DNA of 63,397 nt from Paraburkholderia sp. Ac-20340 (GTDB taxonomy: Bacteria > Pseudomonadota > Gammaproteobacteria > Burkholderiales > Burkholderiaceae), in contig NZ_JAAGPR010000042.1 of the NCBI RefSeq assembly GCF_017104965.1, forward strand, positions 1-63,397. Reading direction: 5' to 3'. Made by a program: the position numbers and the translations under genes. Of this stretch, positions 1 through 9,922 are shown piece after piece. The notes below the pieces were generated by a model, which worked only from the letters and a program-made list of their open reading frames with translations, searched no databases and had not been told where the DNA came from. Every line of letters begins with the position of its first letter. Position 1 is the stretch's first letter.

Positions 1-123
1 ACGCTGCAGGATGTTCGAAAACTCTTCGATGAAGGTTTCGAAGCGGATCGCCAGACGGTCGATATCGTGCGCGTAGCTGTTGTAGGCGACGACGGCCGGG
101 ATGGCGGCGAACAGACCGATTGC
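1..123 (-). pseudogene. tolQ: tolQ fragment (MotA/TolQ/ExbB proton channel), cut at both sides
   Basis: The minus strand reads in one open frame through residues typical of the end of TolQ: IGLFAAIPAVVAYN, then AHDIDRLAIRF and FIEEFSNILQR. TolQ is an inner-membrane subunit of the Tol-Pal proton-driven complex that maintains the outer membrane. The homology stops near position 118-124, where the opposite strand begins to read as an ATP-grasp/alpha-E protein, and the other side leaves the window. Only about 40 residues are present. Either this is a true rearrangement breakpoint or a chimeric contig end; the sequence alone does not decide. Confidence 0.7.
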
Positions 124-1288
124 GGTGTCGATGCAGGCCGGCGGCAGCAGCGTCGATACCTGGGTGCTGTCGAGCCAGCCGGGCAGCGGCTTTTCGATGC
201 TGCCCCGGCCGATGCAGCCCGGCGACCTGCGCCGCGAACGCCGTCGCGTACCGAGCCGCGCCGCCGAAAACCTCTTCTGGGCCGGCCGCTACGGCGAGCG
301 CGCGGAAAACGGCGTGCGCCTGTGCCGCCTGATTCTGGGTTCGCTCGAAGGCAGCGATGCGGGCGAACTGTCCGGCACCTTCATCGAACTGGCCGCCGCG
401 AGCGGGCTCGTGCCGTCCGCGAGCGGCGATGTACGGCGCGGCCTCGACGCCTTCGAGCGCGTGCTGGTGGCCAATCTGCATGAGAACGCGGGTAGCGGCG
501 GCAGCGCCAGCATCGGCCAGACGCTCGCGGGCCAGGCGTATGCGTGCGGCGAAATCCGCGGCCGTCTGTCGAGCGATCACTGGCGCACGGTGCTGGCCTC
601 GCGCAACGACTTCCGCGATGCGCTGCAGGCGCTGTCGCTCGCGCCCGCTGCGGCGCGCGAGAGCGCCGCCACGCCGCTGCGTCGCCCAACGTCCTACGAC
701 CGCATGGCGCTGATTCGCGCGCTCGACGTGCTGAGCACGCAACTGAGCGCGATCAGCGGCTGCCAGGGCGACCGCATGACGCGCGACGAAGCCTGGCGCC
801 TGCTGTTCGCGGGCCGCCATATCGAGCGCGTCGCCGCCATGGCAACCATGCTGCGCATCGCCGCGCAGGAGCGCACGCTCGCCACGCCCGCGGGCTTCGA
901 CGTGCTGCTGCAACTGTTCGACAGCACGCTCACCTATCGCTCGCTTTATCCCGGACGCCTCGAAGTGCCTGCCCTGCTCGACCTGATCGTGACCGATCCC
1001 ACCAATCCGCGCGGCCTTTATGGCGTGTACGCGCGCCTGCGCTCGCGTCTGGACGAAATCGCCCAGGCGGCGGGCGGACCGCGCCGCGAGCCGTTCGCCT
1101 CGCAGCTCGCGCCCATCGACGCCTTGCCCACGCTCGAAGAACTCTGCGAACCCGGCGACGACGACCGCTATCCCGCGCTCGTCGCGTTGTGCGACAGCCT
1201 CGCGGCACGCATGGCGGCCACCTCGAATGAAATCAGCGCGCGCTGGTTCAGCCATGCCACGCCGCCCGCCGCGCAGGTGTGGTCATGA
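101..1288 (+). CDS. Alpha-E domain protein, 5'-truncated part of a circularly permuted ATP-grasp/alpha-E fusion
   Basis: The first recognisable residues, SMQAGGSSVDTWVLS, match the end of the circularly permuted ATP-grasp domain. They are followed by an alpha-E (DUF403) helical domain starting at SRAAENLFWAGRYGERAEN. Full fusions are around 850 residues, so only the C-terminal ~390 remain; the ATG at 101 is merely the first one in frame after the junction with tolQ sequence. Family knowledge (ATP-grasp plus alpha-E plus transglutaminase neighbourhoods) suggests amide-bond formation on a peptide or peptide-like product that the neighbouring protease then processes; no substrate is known. The stop codon overlaps the next start in an ATGA, showing translational coupling. 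Without its ATP-grasp part the product is probably non-functional unless the truncation is an assembly artefact. Confidence 0.8.
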   Translation: MAANRPIAVSMQAGGSSVDTWVLSSQPGSGFSMLPRPMQPGDLRRERRRVPSRAAENLFWAGRYGERAENGVRLCRLILGSLEGSDAGELSGTFIELAAASGLVPSASGDVRRGLDAFERVLVANLHENAGSGGSASIGQTLAGQAYACGEIRGRLSSDHWRTVLASRNDFRDALQALSLAPAAARESAATPLRRPTSYDRMALIRALDVLSTQLSAISGCQGDRMTRDEAWRLLFAGRHIERVAAMATMLRIAAQERTLATPAGFDVLLQLFDSTLTYRSLYPGRLEVPALLDLIVTDPTNPRGLYGVYARLRSRLDEIAQAAGGPRREPFASQLAPIDALPTLEELCEPGDDDRYPALVALCDSLAARMAATSNEISARWFSHATPPAAQVWS

Positions 1289-2169
1289 GCGGCACGCGCC
1301 TCGCGGTCACGCACCGCACGACCTACCGCTATTCGACGCCGGTTGAAACCGCGCAGCATCTCGCCACCATCAAGCCACTCGAATTGCCGTGGCAACGCGT
1401 GCTCGCGCATCGCTCGGCCATCGAGCCCGCGCCGTCCTATCAGACGAGCCGCTTCGATCCGTTCGGCAACGAAGTGCTGTATTTCTCGTTCGACGCGCCG
1501 CATAGCGATCTGCAGATGACGAGCGAAACCACCGTGCTGCTGGCGCCGCGCTATGCCTCGCTCGATGCCGCGGCGACGCCTGCGTGGGAAAGCGTCGCGC
1601 ATGCGCTGCGCTATGAAGTGGGTGGCGCATTTTATGCGGAGTCCGAATTTTGTTTTGCATCGCCGAATATCGCCTTGCTGCCGGCATTTCGTGCCTATGC
1701 GCTGGAAAGCTTCGGCCCTGACACGAGCGTGCTCGATGGTGCGATCGATCTGATGCACCGCATCCACGCGGACTTTTCCTATCGCCCGACGGCAACGGCG
1801 TTCGATACGCCCGCCGCGCGCGCGTTCGAATTACGCCATGGCGTCTGCCAGGATTTCGCCCAGGTGATGATTGGCTGTCTGCGTTCGATCGGGCTGGCGG
1901 CGCGCTATGTGAGCGGCTATCTGCGCAACGATCCGCCCGAAGGCGCAGCGCCGATGATCGGCGCGGATGCCTCGCATGCGTGGGTGTCGCTCTATGTGCC
2001 GGCGGCAGGCTGGGTCGATCTCGATCCGACCAACGATGTACTGGCCGATCAAGGTCACGTGACGCTCGCGATCGGCCGCGATTACACCGATGTCTCGCTG
2101 CTGCGTGGCGTGATTCTGGGCGGCGGCGCGCATCAGGTGGAGGTCGCCGTGCAGGTTAAAGCGCAGTGA
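1285..2169 (+). CDS. Transglutaminase-like cysteine protease family protein
   Basis: A 294-residue protein with an N-terminal beta-rich domain (RLAVTHRTTYRYSTPVETA) and a transglutaminase core. The catalytic triad is visible: Cys188 in HGVCQDFAQ, His231 in ASHAWVSL and Asp247 in DLDPTND. The ATG at 1285 overlaps the stop of the upstream alpha-E gene by four bases; a GTG six bases earlier is possible but less likely. Proteins of this type are almost always encoded next to alpha-E/ATP-grasp genes and are thought to act as peptidases or amidases in the cytoplasm. No signal peptide is seen. The gene ends 15 bp before the convergent hypothetical gene. Confidence 0.9.
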   Translation: MSGTRLAVTHRTTYRYSTPVETAQHLATIKPLELPWQRVLAHRSAIEPAPSYQTSRFDPFGNEVLYFSFDAPHSDLQMTSETTVLLAPRYASLDAAATPAWESVAHALRYEVGGAFYAESEFCFASPNIALLPAFRAYALESFGPDTSVLDGAIDLMHRIHADFSYRPTATAFDTPAARAFELRHGVCQDFAQVMIGCLRSIGLAARYVSGYLRNDPPEGAAPMIGADASHAWVSLYVPAAGWVDLDPTNDVLADQGHVTLAIGRDYTDVSLLRGVILGGGAHQVEVAVQVKAQ

Positions 2170-2184
2170 ATGCGAAGCGTCGGG

Positions 2185-3048
2185 CTAGGTGTCTTGATCC
2201 TGGCCTTGCCCGGATTCCGCCGCTTGATCGTTCGGCTGATGGATCTTCTCGTACAGACGAAGGCGCAATTCAAAAAAGCGCCACGCGAATTGAGGATTCC
2301 CGGTTGCATTCGCCGTAAATTTAAGTGCGTCGAGTGCGATCAGATCCGCTGCATAGTGTTCCGCCAACCACTTGTTCTGCGGCGGCAATGTCATCGAATC
2401 GAAGCAATGCACCCGCCAGGGGCGCTGCGTTGCGATAATGAGCGACGCGATTCTTTCGATGATAAAGACCTTGGCCGGCGCACCGTCGCCGTCATGCTTG
2501 ACAGGCATGTTCAGTTGTTCTGCCAGCTTATTGGCGCCCGCTTCGGCGATCTGAAAGATCTGCTCGCAATCCTTTAACCATCGCCGCCAGAACGCGGGCT
2601 TGGCCACCAGGTAATTGCAGAAAATGGTCTCGAACGAACTCATGACGAAATCGGTCCCGGTGTTCTGCCCCGGCGCAATCAACTCCAGTACTTCGTCAAT
2701 CAGCGGCCCAATGCCTGGATGCATCCACGCGGCATGTTCGAAGATATTGGCGAAATAGGCGGCCTGGTCGTAGAACGGCGAGAAGGTGACAACATCGACA
2801 TCGTCTGGAGCGTCATTCAGGAATGCATGGACTTCTGCCGAATCCAGTCCTGTCTTTAACTTGAACTTCGGAGAAAAGAAACCATACAGGACATCTTCCT
2901 CCAGCGTCTCCTCCAGCAGAAAGCGGCGCATGGGCCAGTACTCGCGCCAGTCTGGACGTTGCCCCGTATTGTCGAGCGCGATAAAGCCGGGGTCCAGCTC
3001 GTTGCGGCTCTGCTCCGAGTAGTAGATCTGATAGATGTTATGTTTCAT
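2185..3048 (-). CDS. Conserved hypothetical protein, possibly glycan-related
   Basis: A 287-residue soluble protein starting MKHNIYQIYYSEQSRNELD. The start at 3048 is preferred over an in-frame ATG at 3069 because a GAAGG motif sits about 8 bases upstream. It has no signal peptide or membrane segments. Aromatic-rich motifs (PDWREYWPMRRFL, LYGFFSPKF, FVMSSFETIFCNYLV) and a Gln/Asp-rich tail (about the last 15 residues) can be seen. I recall similar sequences as unnamed proteins near glycosyltransferase genes, but no catalytic motif is evident and no function is assigned. It is monocistronic, convergent with the transglutaminase gene, with its own 5' region of about 350 bp. Confidence 0.75.
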   Translation of the reverse strand: MKHNIYQIYYSEQSRNELDPGFIALDNTGQRPDWREYWPMRRFLLEETLEEDVLYGFFSPKFKLKTGLDSAEVHAFLNDAPDDVDVVTFSPFYDQAAYFANIFEHAAWMHPGIGPLIDEVLELIAPGQNTGTDFVMSSFETIFCNYLVAKPAFWRRWLKDCEQIFQIAEAGANKLAEQLNMPVKHDGDGAPAKVFIIERIASLIIATQRPWRVHCFDSMTLPPQNKWLAEHYAADLIALDALKFTANATGNPQFAWRFFELRLRLYEKIHQPNDQAAESGQGQDQDT

Positions 3049-3312
3049 GTGTCCGACCTTCGTTGCCAAAGTTGGTTACGCAGGTCTGTGTCGGCCCGGT
3101 GACGTGGGGCCATCCTAACAAGGGCACCGGGCATGTGCAATCTGCACGCCACTGCATTCATTCCATTGCCGGATCTCGATCAGACAATATCGTCATGATG
3201 CGAGTGCGCCGACGCTTGTTCGAACAAAAAACAATACGGCAACAATACGGCAACTAATTCCTCTGATTTCAAACAGCAAAAAATTTAACGCCGGAAATCA
3301 GCGCCTAAAAGT

Positions 3313-3351
3313 AAATGGTCCGATTCGCCGTAAAGGCCAATCGGACCATTT
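3313..3351 (-). terminator. Stem-loop downstream of katG
   Basis: A perfect 13-bp inverted repeat (3313-3325 and 3339-3351, arm AAATGGTCCGATT) with a 13-base loop lies about 50 bp past the katG stop. On the minus strand it is followed by a short ACTTTTAG tract, so it probably ends the katG transcript. The rest of 3070-3398 shows nothing else I can name; it must hold the promoter of the gene at 2185-3048. Confidence 0.6.
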
Positions 3352-3398
3352 CAAGTGTCATTCAACGCCGGGACGGATTCAACATCCCGGAACCGGCT

Positions 3399-5573
<2,175 letters not shown>

Positions 5574-5689
5574 GTGTACTCCGTTTCGCTTGGGGGGAAC
5601 GCCCTAATATATCCGTTACCGCCGACTGGCCCCAATTGAACGTCTATATTCCGCCGATAGGCGGTGCGCGCCGCGCGGTATCGCCGCGC

Positions 5690-6004
5690 TCAATACATCG
5701 ACGCCAATGCGCGTTTTTCGCCGGATTTTTTCTCCGGTTTTTTCTCTGCTTTTTTCTCCACCGCCTGTGCGCCCTGCCGGGCCGATTCCAGACGGTCGAG
5801 GCGGCCAATCAGTTCTTTCGCCTGTTTGTCGATATGCATGGGCAGTAGCGGCATGACCTGAATCGCCCTCACCCGCGCGCGCCAATAACCGAGGCTGACC
5901 ACCGCGCCCGCTTCGGTTTGCCGCACAAAGTCGGTCGAACGCTCGAGATAGCCGAGAACATTGCGGATGTGCGCCAGATCCCGCTCAGCAAATTCGAAGC
6001 TCAT
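5690..6004 (-). CDS. Small conserved hypothetical protein with Lys/Glu-rich tail
   Basis: A 104-residue soluble protein: an N-terminal part of about 70 residues predicted helical (MSFEFAERDLAHIRNVLGYLERS, then a region with DKQAKELIGRLDRLES) and a low-complexity Lys/Glu tail (AVEKKAEKKPEKKSGEK). A GGGGGGGAA ribosome binding site precedes the ATG at 6004. The helical part could form a short coiled coil. No family function is recognised. It sits in a minus-strand group of small ORFs upstream of katG, and it is the best supported of the three. Confidence 0.65.
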   Translation of the reverse strand: MSFEFAERDLAHIRNVLGYLERSTDFVRQTEAGAVVSLGYWRARVRAIQVMPLLPMHIDKQAKELIGRLDRLESARQGAQAVEKKAEKKPEKKSGEKRALASMY

Positions 6005-6053
6005 GATTTTTCCCCCCCGTTATTGGTATCGATTTCAGTCGCCCGATGGCGTT

Positions 6054-6194
6054 TCAACGACCACGCGAGCGCGACCATTGCAGCCATTCGTGGTGATCGA
6101 GATTGCGCAACAGATCGGCGCGCCGCCTTTCGCGGCGATAGTGCGCGATAACGCCACATGCCGCGATCAGCAGCACGACCGTGCCCACACTCAT
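6054..6194 (-). CDS. Possible small single-pass membrane protein
   Basis: The frame encodes MSVGTVVLLIAACGVIAHYR followed by a basic, Arg-rich segment (RRERRRADLLRNLDHHEW), i.e. one hydrophobic helix and a positively charged cytoplasmic end, 46 residues from the ATG at 6194. A longer version using a GTG at 6269 would be 71 residues. No clear ribosome binding site is seen for either start, so whether it is expressed is uncertain. It lies 50 bp upstream of the 104-residue gene on the same strand. Confidence 0.4.
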   Translation of the reverse strand: MSVGTVVLLIAACGVIAHYRRERRRADLLRNLDHHEWLQWSRSRGR

Positions 6195-6294
6195 ACCCAG
6201 CAAGGACTCTTGCACGTCAGCCTCCACGATTGCCGTTACGTATGGACCGCCATCCTTCACTTCCTGCACGTGCGGACCGCCATCGATTCGAAGC

Positions 6295-6489
6295 TCAACA
6301 GGCGCGCGCGATGGCGCGCAGCATGGCGTCGCCGCGCGCGGTCACGCGCAATCCGGGCAGACCGGCGGCCGGATCGATGGCGATCAACTGGAGATCGCGC
6401 AACGCGCCCAGTTCCAGGCGGTCCGGCTCGATGCGTTCCGGTGCATCCTTCAGCAGCAACAAAGTGGCGAATTCGTGGTGGCTCAGCAT
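6295..6489 (-). CDS. Small hypothetical protein (64 aa)
   Basis: Starts MLSHHEFATLLLLKDAPERI and continues as a compact acidic/hydrophobic alternating sequence ending GDAMLRAIARAC. It resembles a small winged-helix-like or regulatory domain, but that is only an impression. The ATG at 6489 is chosen because a GGGAG ribosome binding site lies 7 bases upstream; the open frame extends to 6549 without a good start. Downstream neighbours on the same strand are two further small ORFs, which suggests a short operon of unknown purpose. Confidence 0.55.
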   Translation of the reverse strand: MLSHHEFATLLLLKDAPERIEPDRLELGALRDLQLIAIDPAAGLPGLRVTARGDAMLRAIARAC

Positions 6490-6980
6490 GACGTCTCCCT
6501 CGCGACGAAAGTCTGCGAAACGCGCTCGCGGGCCGGGCGAATGGCTCACCAGGTCAGCGGCTCAAACTATGGCTTTGCGTGCAGGCACGCGCGGATTGCC
6601 GAGCGTGCTGCAAGTCGATGGCTGGCGTTGTCTAGCGCAATGGCGGACAACACCCGAAGCGAGGACGTCGAGGTGAACAGACTGCCGCCCCGGGCTGGGC
6701 AGAGACTGGCAGCGCAGAGGCGCTGGCTTTGTGCGAGGTGGCAGTCATATTTTGATCAGGATTGCTCATGAACAGGCTCCAGGAAATCACCAACAAGCCT
6801 GGCCGCTGCCACTGCGGCCAATGACCGGTACGGTGAGCGTCCGCCTCGTGGTTCGCGGAACTTCACCTTCGCCGATCTAGAGCCTTCATTCTAACTTTGT
6901 TAAATCTCACTTTTTATGACCCACTATCCAGGATTTTCCCCAATGTCCTGAACGGGCCGAGCTAGCGTCGCGATTACGCA
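6490..6980. other. Gene-free stretch, nothing recognised
   Basis: About 490 bp without a credible gene on either strand. It must contain the promoter for the small minus-strand ORFs. An AT-richer patch around 6890-6930 (TTAAATCTCACTTTTTATG) is visible. No repeat or RNA gene was recognised. Confidence 0.4.
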
Positions 6981-6981
6981 T

Positions 6982-7017
6982 AAAAAAGAACATCCGGTCG
7001 AAAAGCGCCGGATGTTC
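6982..7017 (-). terminator. Rho-independent terminator of the efflux operon
   Basis: A perfect 10-bp stem (GAACATCCGG at 6988-6997, CCGGATGTTC at 7008-7017) with a 10-base loop is followed on the minus strand by a run of six T (A run at 6982-6987 on the plus strand). It lies 75 bp beyond the stop of the membrane-fusion gene and therefore ends the emrB-OMF-emrA transcript. Confidence 0.85.
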
Positions 7018-7092
7018 CTGTTTTGCTTCATACGTTGCGTCAGCGGCTTTTATTCATACGAAAGCCGCCGAAGGCGTCGTGGCGTGCGTGGC

Positions 7093-8283
7093 TTATTCGG
7101 CGTGCGCGCCCGCCTTGTTCCCCGCGTTCTCCGTGATGATGTGGGCAATTTCCGCATCGGCTTCGTCGCCGTACTTTTCGAACACGTTGGTTTCATAAGT
7201 CGTGTTTTGCGCGTTGCCGAGCTGGCTGCCCGTATCGTCCTTGATATTCACGTCGACCTGCATCGACAAGCCGATACGCAGCGGGTGCTTTTCGAGGTCG
7301 GCCGGATCGAGCGCGATACGCACCGGCAGACGCTGGACCACCTTGATCCAGTTGCCCGTGGCGTTCTGCGCCGGCAGCAGCGAGAACGCCGAGCCCGTGC
7401 CTGCCGAGAAGCCCACCACCTTGCCGTGATACACCACCGACGAACCGTACACGTCCGCCGTCATCTCGACCGGCTGGCCGATACGCATGTGCTTGAGCTG
7501 CACTTCCTTGAAGTTCGCATCGACCCACACGGCATTCAGCGGCACCACCGACATCAGCGGCGTACCCGGCGAAACACGCTGGCCAACCTGCACCGAGCGC
7601 TTCGCGACGTAACCGGTGACCGGCGCGGGCAGCGTGTTGCGGGCGTTCGTGAGGTACGCGTCGCGCACCTTCGCAGCCGCAGCCATCACGTTCGGATGAT
7701 TGGCGATGGTCGTGTTGGCGGTCAGCGCGCGGTTGGCGGCGAGTTGCTGCTGCGCGGCGTCGAGTGCGGCTTCGGCGCTCTTGACCGAGTCGCGTGCGTG
7801 CGAGATTTCTTCCTGCGAAACCGCGCCCGTCTGCGCAACCTGCATACGGCGGCGCAGGTCGTCCTGCGCACGCGAGAGGTCCGCCTGACGCACGGCGACT
7901 TGCGCTTCGTACTGGCTGTCGTCGGCGAACAGACCGCGCACCTGGCGCACGGTCTGGCCGAGATTCGCTTCGGCCTGCTGCAGGGCGATGCGCGAATCGG
8001 CCGGATCGAGTTGCACCAGCGGATCGCCGATCTTGACGGTCTGCGTGTCGTCCGCGTTCACGGCGATCACCGTGCCTGTGACTTGCGGCGTGATCTGCAC
8101 GACGTTGCCGTTGACGTAGGCGTCGTCGGTGCCTTCGCTGAAGCGCGCGACAAGGAAGTAATAGAGGCCGTAGGCAATCGCGGCAATCACGATCACCAGA
8201 ACCAGCAGCGTCATCATGCGCTTGCGCTTGCCGTTCTGTTCAGTGCCCTGCGCGTCTTCAACAGGCCGTTGGGTGGTATTCAT
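7093..8283 (-). CDS. emrA: EmrA-type membrane fusion protein (HlyD family)
   Basis: A 396-residue periplasmic adaptor: a basic cytoplasmic N-terminus, one transmembrane helix at about residues 23-43 (MMTLLVLVIVIAAIAYGLYY), a biotinyl-lipoyl half (DDAYVNGNVVQITPQVTGTV), a long alpha-hairpin of QAEANL and AVRQADLSRAQDDLRRR type heptads (about 100-200), then the barrel domain (PVTGYVAKRSVQVGQRV). It links the EmrB transporter to the outer-membrane channel in a tripartite drug efflux pump. It is the last gene of the minus-strand operon, 27 bp after the OMF gene, and is followed by a strong terminator. Confidence 0.93.
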   Translation of the reverse strand: MNTTQRPVEDAQGTEQNGKRKRMMTLLVLVIVIAAIAYGLYYFLVARFSEGTDDAYVNGNVVQITPQVTGTVIAVNADDTQTVKIGDPLVQLDPADSRIALQQAEANLGQTVRQVRGLFADDSQYEAQVAVRQADLSRAQDDLRRRMQVAQTGAVSQEEISHARDSVKSAEAALDAAQQQLAANRALTANTTIANHPNVMAAAAKVRDAYLTNARNTLPAPVTGYVAKRSVQVGQRVSPGTPLMSVVPLNAVWVDANFKEVQLKHMRIGQPVEMTADVYGSSVVYHGKVVGFSAGTGSAFSLLPAQNATGNWIKVVQRLPVRIALDPADLEKHPLRIGLSMQVDVNIKDDTGSQLGNAQNTTYETNVFEKYGDEADAEIAHIITENAGNKAGAHAE

Positions 8284-8310
8284 TTCAGATTTCTCTTGTG
8301 CGATTTCGTT

Positions 8311-9879
8311 TTATGGTTGCGACGGATGGCTGGCTGCGGTTTCAACGCGCGCGCCGGTCCACGGCGCACCGTTCGCCCCTTTCGCGTCGCTGCCGATCTG
8401 TGCGGGCGCAACGAGATTGACATCGTGCGCGTCATGCGCGTCGAAGCCGCCGCCCAGTGCCTTGATCAGCGCCATCTGCTGGTCGACGCGCTGTGCCTTG
8501 AGGCTCGCTACCGTCTGCTCGGAAGCAAGACGATTCTGGTCTGCATTGAGCACCTGCAACTGCTCCGACAAACCGGCCTTGTAGCGGATCACCGCAAGCT
8601 GATAAGCCTTCGTAGAAGCATCGAGCGCGTTCTGCGCGTCGACCAACTGCTTGTCCGCCGAGCGGATCGACGACACGGTCGTGGCCACGTCCTGGAACGC
8701 AGTGATCAGCGTCTGGTTGTAGTTCGCCACGTCCAGATCGAAGTCGGCGTAACGGCCTTTCAATTGCGCGCGCAATGCACCTGCATCGAAAATCGGCAGA
8801 TGCACGGCCGGGCCGATGCTCATCTGGCGGCTCGTGAAATTGAGGAATTTGCCCCAGCCGAAGGCGTCGAAACCAAAGCCTGCGGCGAGATTCACGTCGG
8901 GATAGAACTCGGCCTTGGCTTCCTTGACGTCGTGCATCGCGGCTTCGACCTGCCAGCGCGCGGCGACGATATCGGGACGGCGCGCCACCAGATCCGCAGG
9001 CAGGTTATCGGGCAACGCAACTTGCGCGCGCGGGTTCAGCACCGGTTTTGCAATCTGCAAGCCGCGATCCGGGCCCTTGCCGAGCAGCGCGCCCAATTGA
9101 TAGCGCACGCTTTCGATCTGGCCGTCGAGTTGCGAGAGATTGCCCTGGCTCGTGGCGATATTGCCGTTGGCGGTCTGACGCTCGACGTTGGTATCCAGTC
9201 CCGCCGCCACGCGGCCATTCGTAATCGTGCCGATGGTCTTGCGATTATCGATTTCGCGCGCGGCGATATCGCGCAACGAATAAAGCTGCGCAAGCTGGTT
9301 ATACGTGCGCGCGACCGACGCCGCGAGCGTAATACGCGCCTGTTCCATATCGGCCTGCGCCGCGCGCTGCGACGAAACAGCCTGCGCCAGACGCTGACGG
9401 TTCTTGCCCCACAGATCCAGATCCCACGACGCGCTGGCGAGCGCATTGTTTTCGCTATACCAGCTACCGCCGTACGGGCTCGGATACAAGGCATTGGACG
9501 AATACAGCTCGCGCGTCCACGAATAGCTCGCGTTGACCTTGGGCGCGAGCGCAGCCTTCGACGTATCGATATAGGAAGAGGCCTTGGCGATACGCGCCTG
9601 CGCCTGCGCAATGCTCGGGTTGCCGTCGAGCGCTTCGTCGATCAGCTTCGGCAGTTGCGGGTCGCCGAACTGCTGCGCCCAGTCGAGCGAGGGCCACTGT
9701 CCGCCCTGCGCCGGAATGCTCTGCGAAGATTCGAACTGCTGCGGCTGCGCGAGCGTCTTGTCGCTCTTGATGCCGGCGTAGTTCGCACAACCGGCCATCA
9801 GCGATACCGTTGTGCAAGCAACTACAATCGCCAGGGTACGCATTGGAGTACGCGGGCGGAGGATTGAAACGCTATTCAT
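8311..9879 (-). CDS. Outer-membrane efflux lipoprotein (NodT/OprM-type OMF)
   Basis: A 522-residue TolC-like channel with a lipoprotein signal peptide and lipobox LMAGC (Cys31). It has the duplicated outer-membrane-factor architecture: ASWDLDLWGKNRQRLAQAV in the first repeat, RRPDIVAARWQVEAAMHDVK, and PAVHLPIFDAGALRAQLKGR in the second. The ATG at 9879 has an AGGAC ribosome binding site; an upstream frame extension to 9966 lacks one. It completes the tripartite pump with the EmrB and EmrA proteins on either side, 43 bp after emrB. Confidence 0.93.
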   Translation of the reverse strand: MNSVSILRPRTPMRTLAIVVACTTVSLMAGCANYAGIKSDKTLAQPQQFESSQSIPAQGGQWPSLDWAQQFGDPQLPKLIDEALDGNPSIAQAQARIAKASSYIDTSKAALAPKVNASYSWTRELYSSNALYPSPYGGSWYSENNALASASWDLDLWGKNRQRLAQAVSSQRAAQADMEQARITLAASVARTYNQLAQLYSLRDIAAREIDNRKTIGTITNGRVAAGLDTNVERQTANGNIATSQGNLSQLDGQIESVRYQLGALLGKGPDRGLQIAKPVLNPRAQVALPDNLPADLVARRPDIVAARWQVEAAMHDVKEAKAEFYPDVNLAAGFGFDAFGWGKFLNFTSRQMSIGPAVHLPIFDAGALRAQLKGRYADFDLDVANYNQTLITAFQDVATTVSSIRSADKQLVDAQNALDASTKAYQLAVIRYKAGLSEQLQVLNADQNRLASEQTVASLKAQRVDQQMALIKALGGGFDAHDAHDVNLVAPAQIGSDAKGANGAPWTGARVETAASHPSQP

Positions 9880-9922
9880 GCTTGTCCTGATGATCGTATT
9901 GGAGCGATGTCCTGAAACAGGC

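Noticed and set aside
7012..9867. 951-codon plus-strand frame opposite the efflux genes
   Set aside because: Shadow of emrA and the OMF gene; it crosses their boundary and has no domain-like content.
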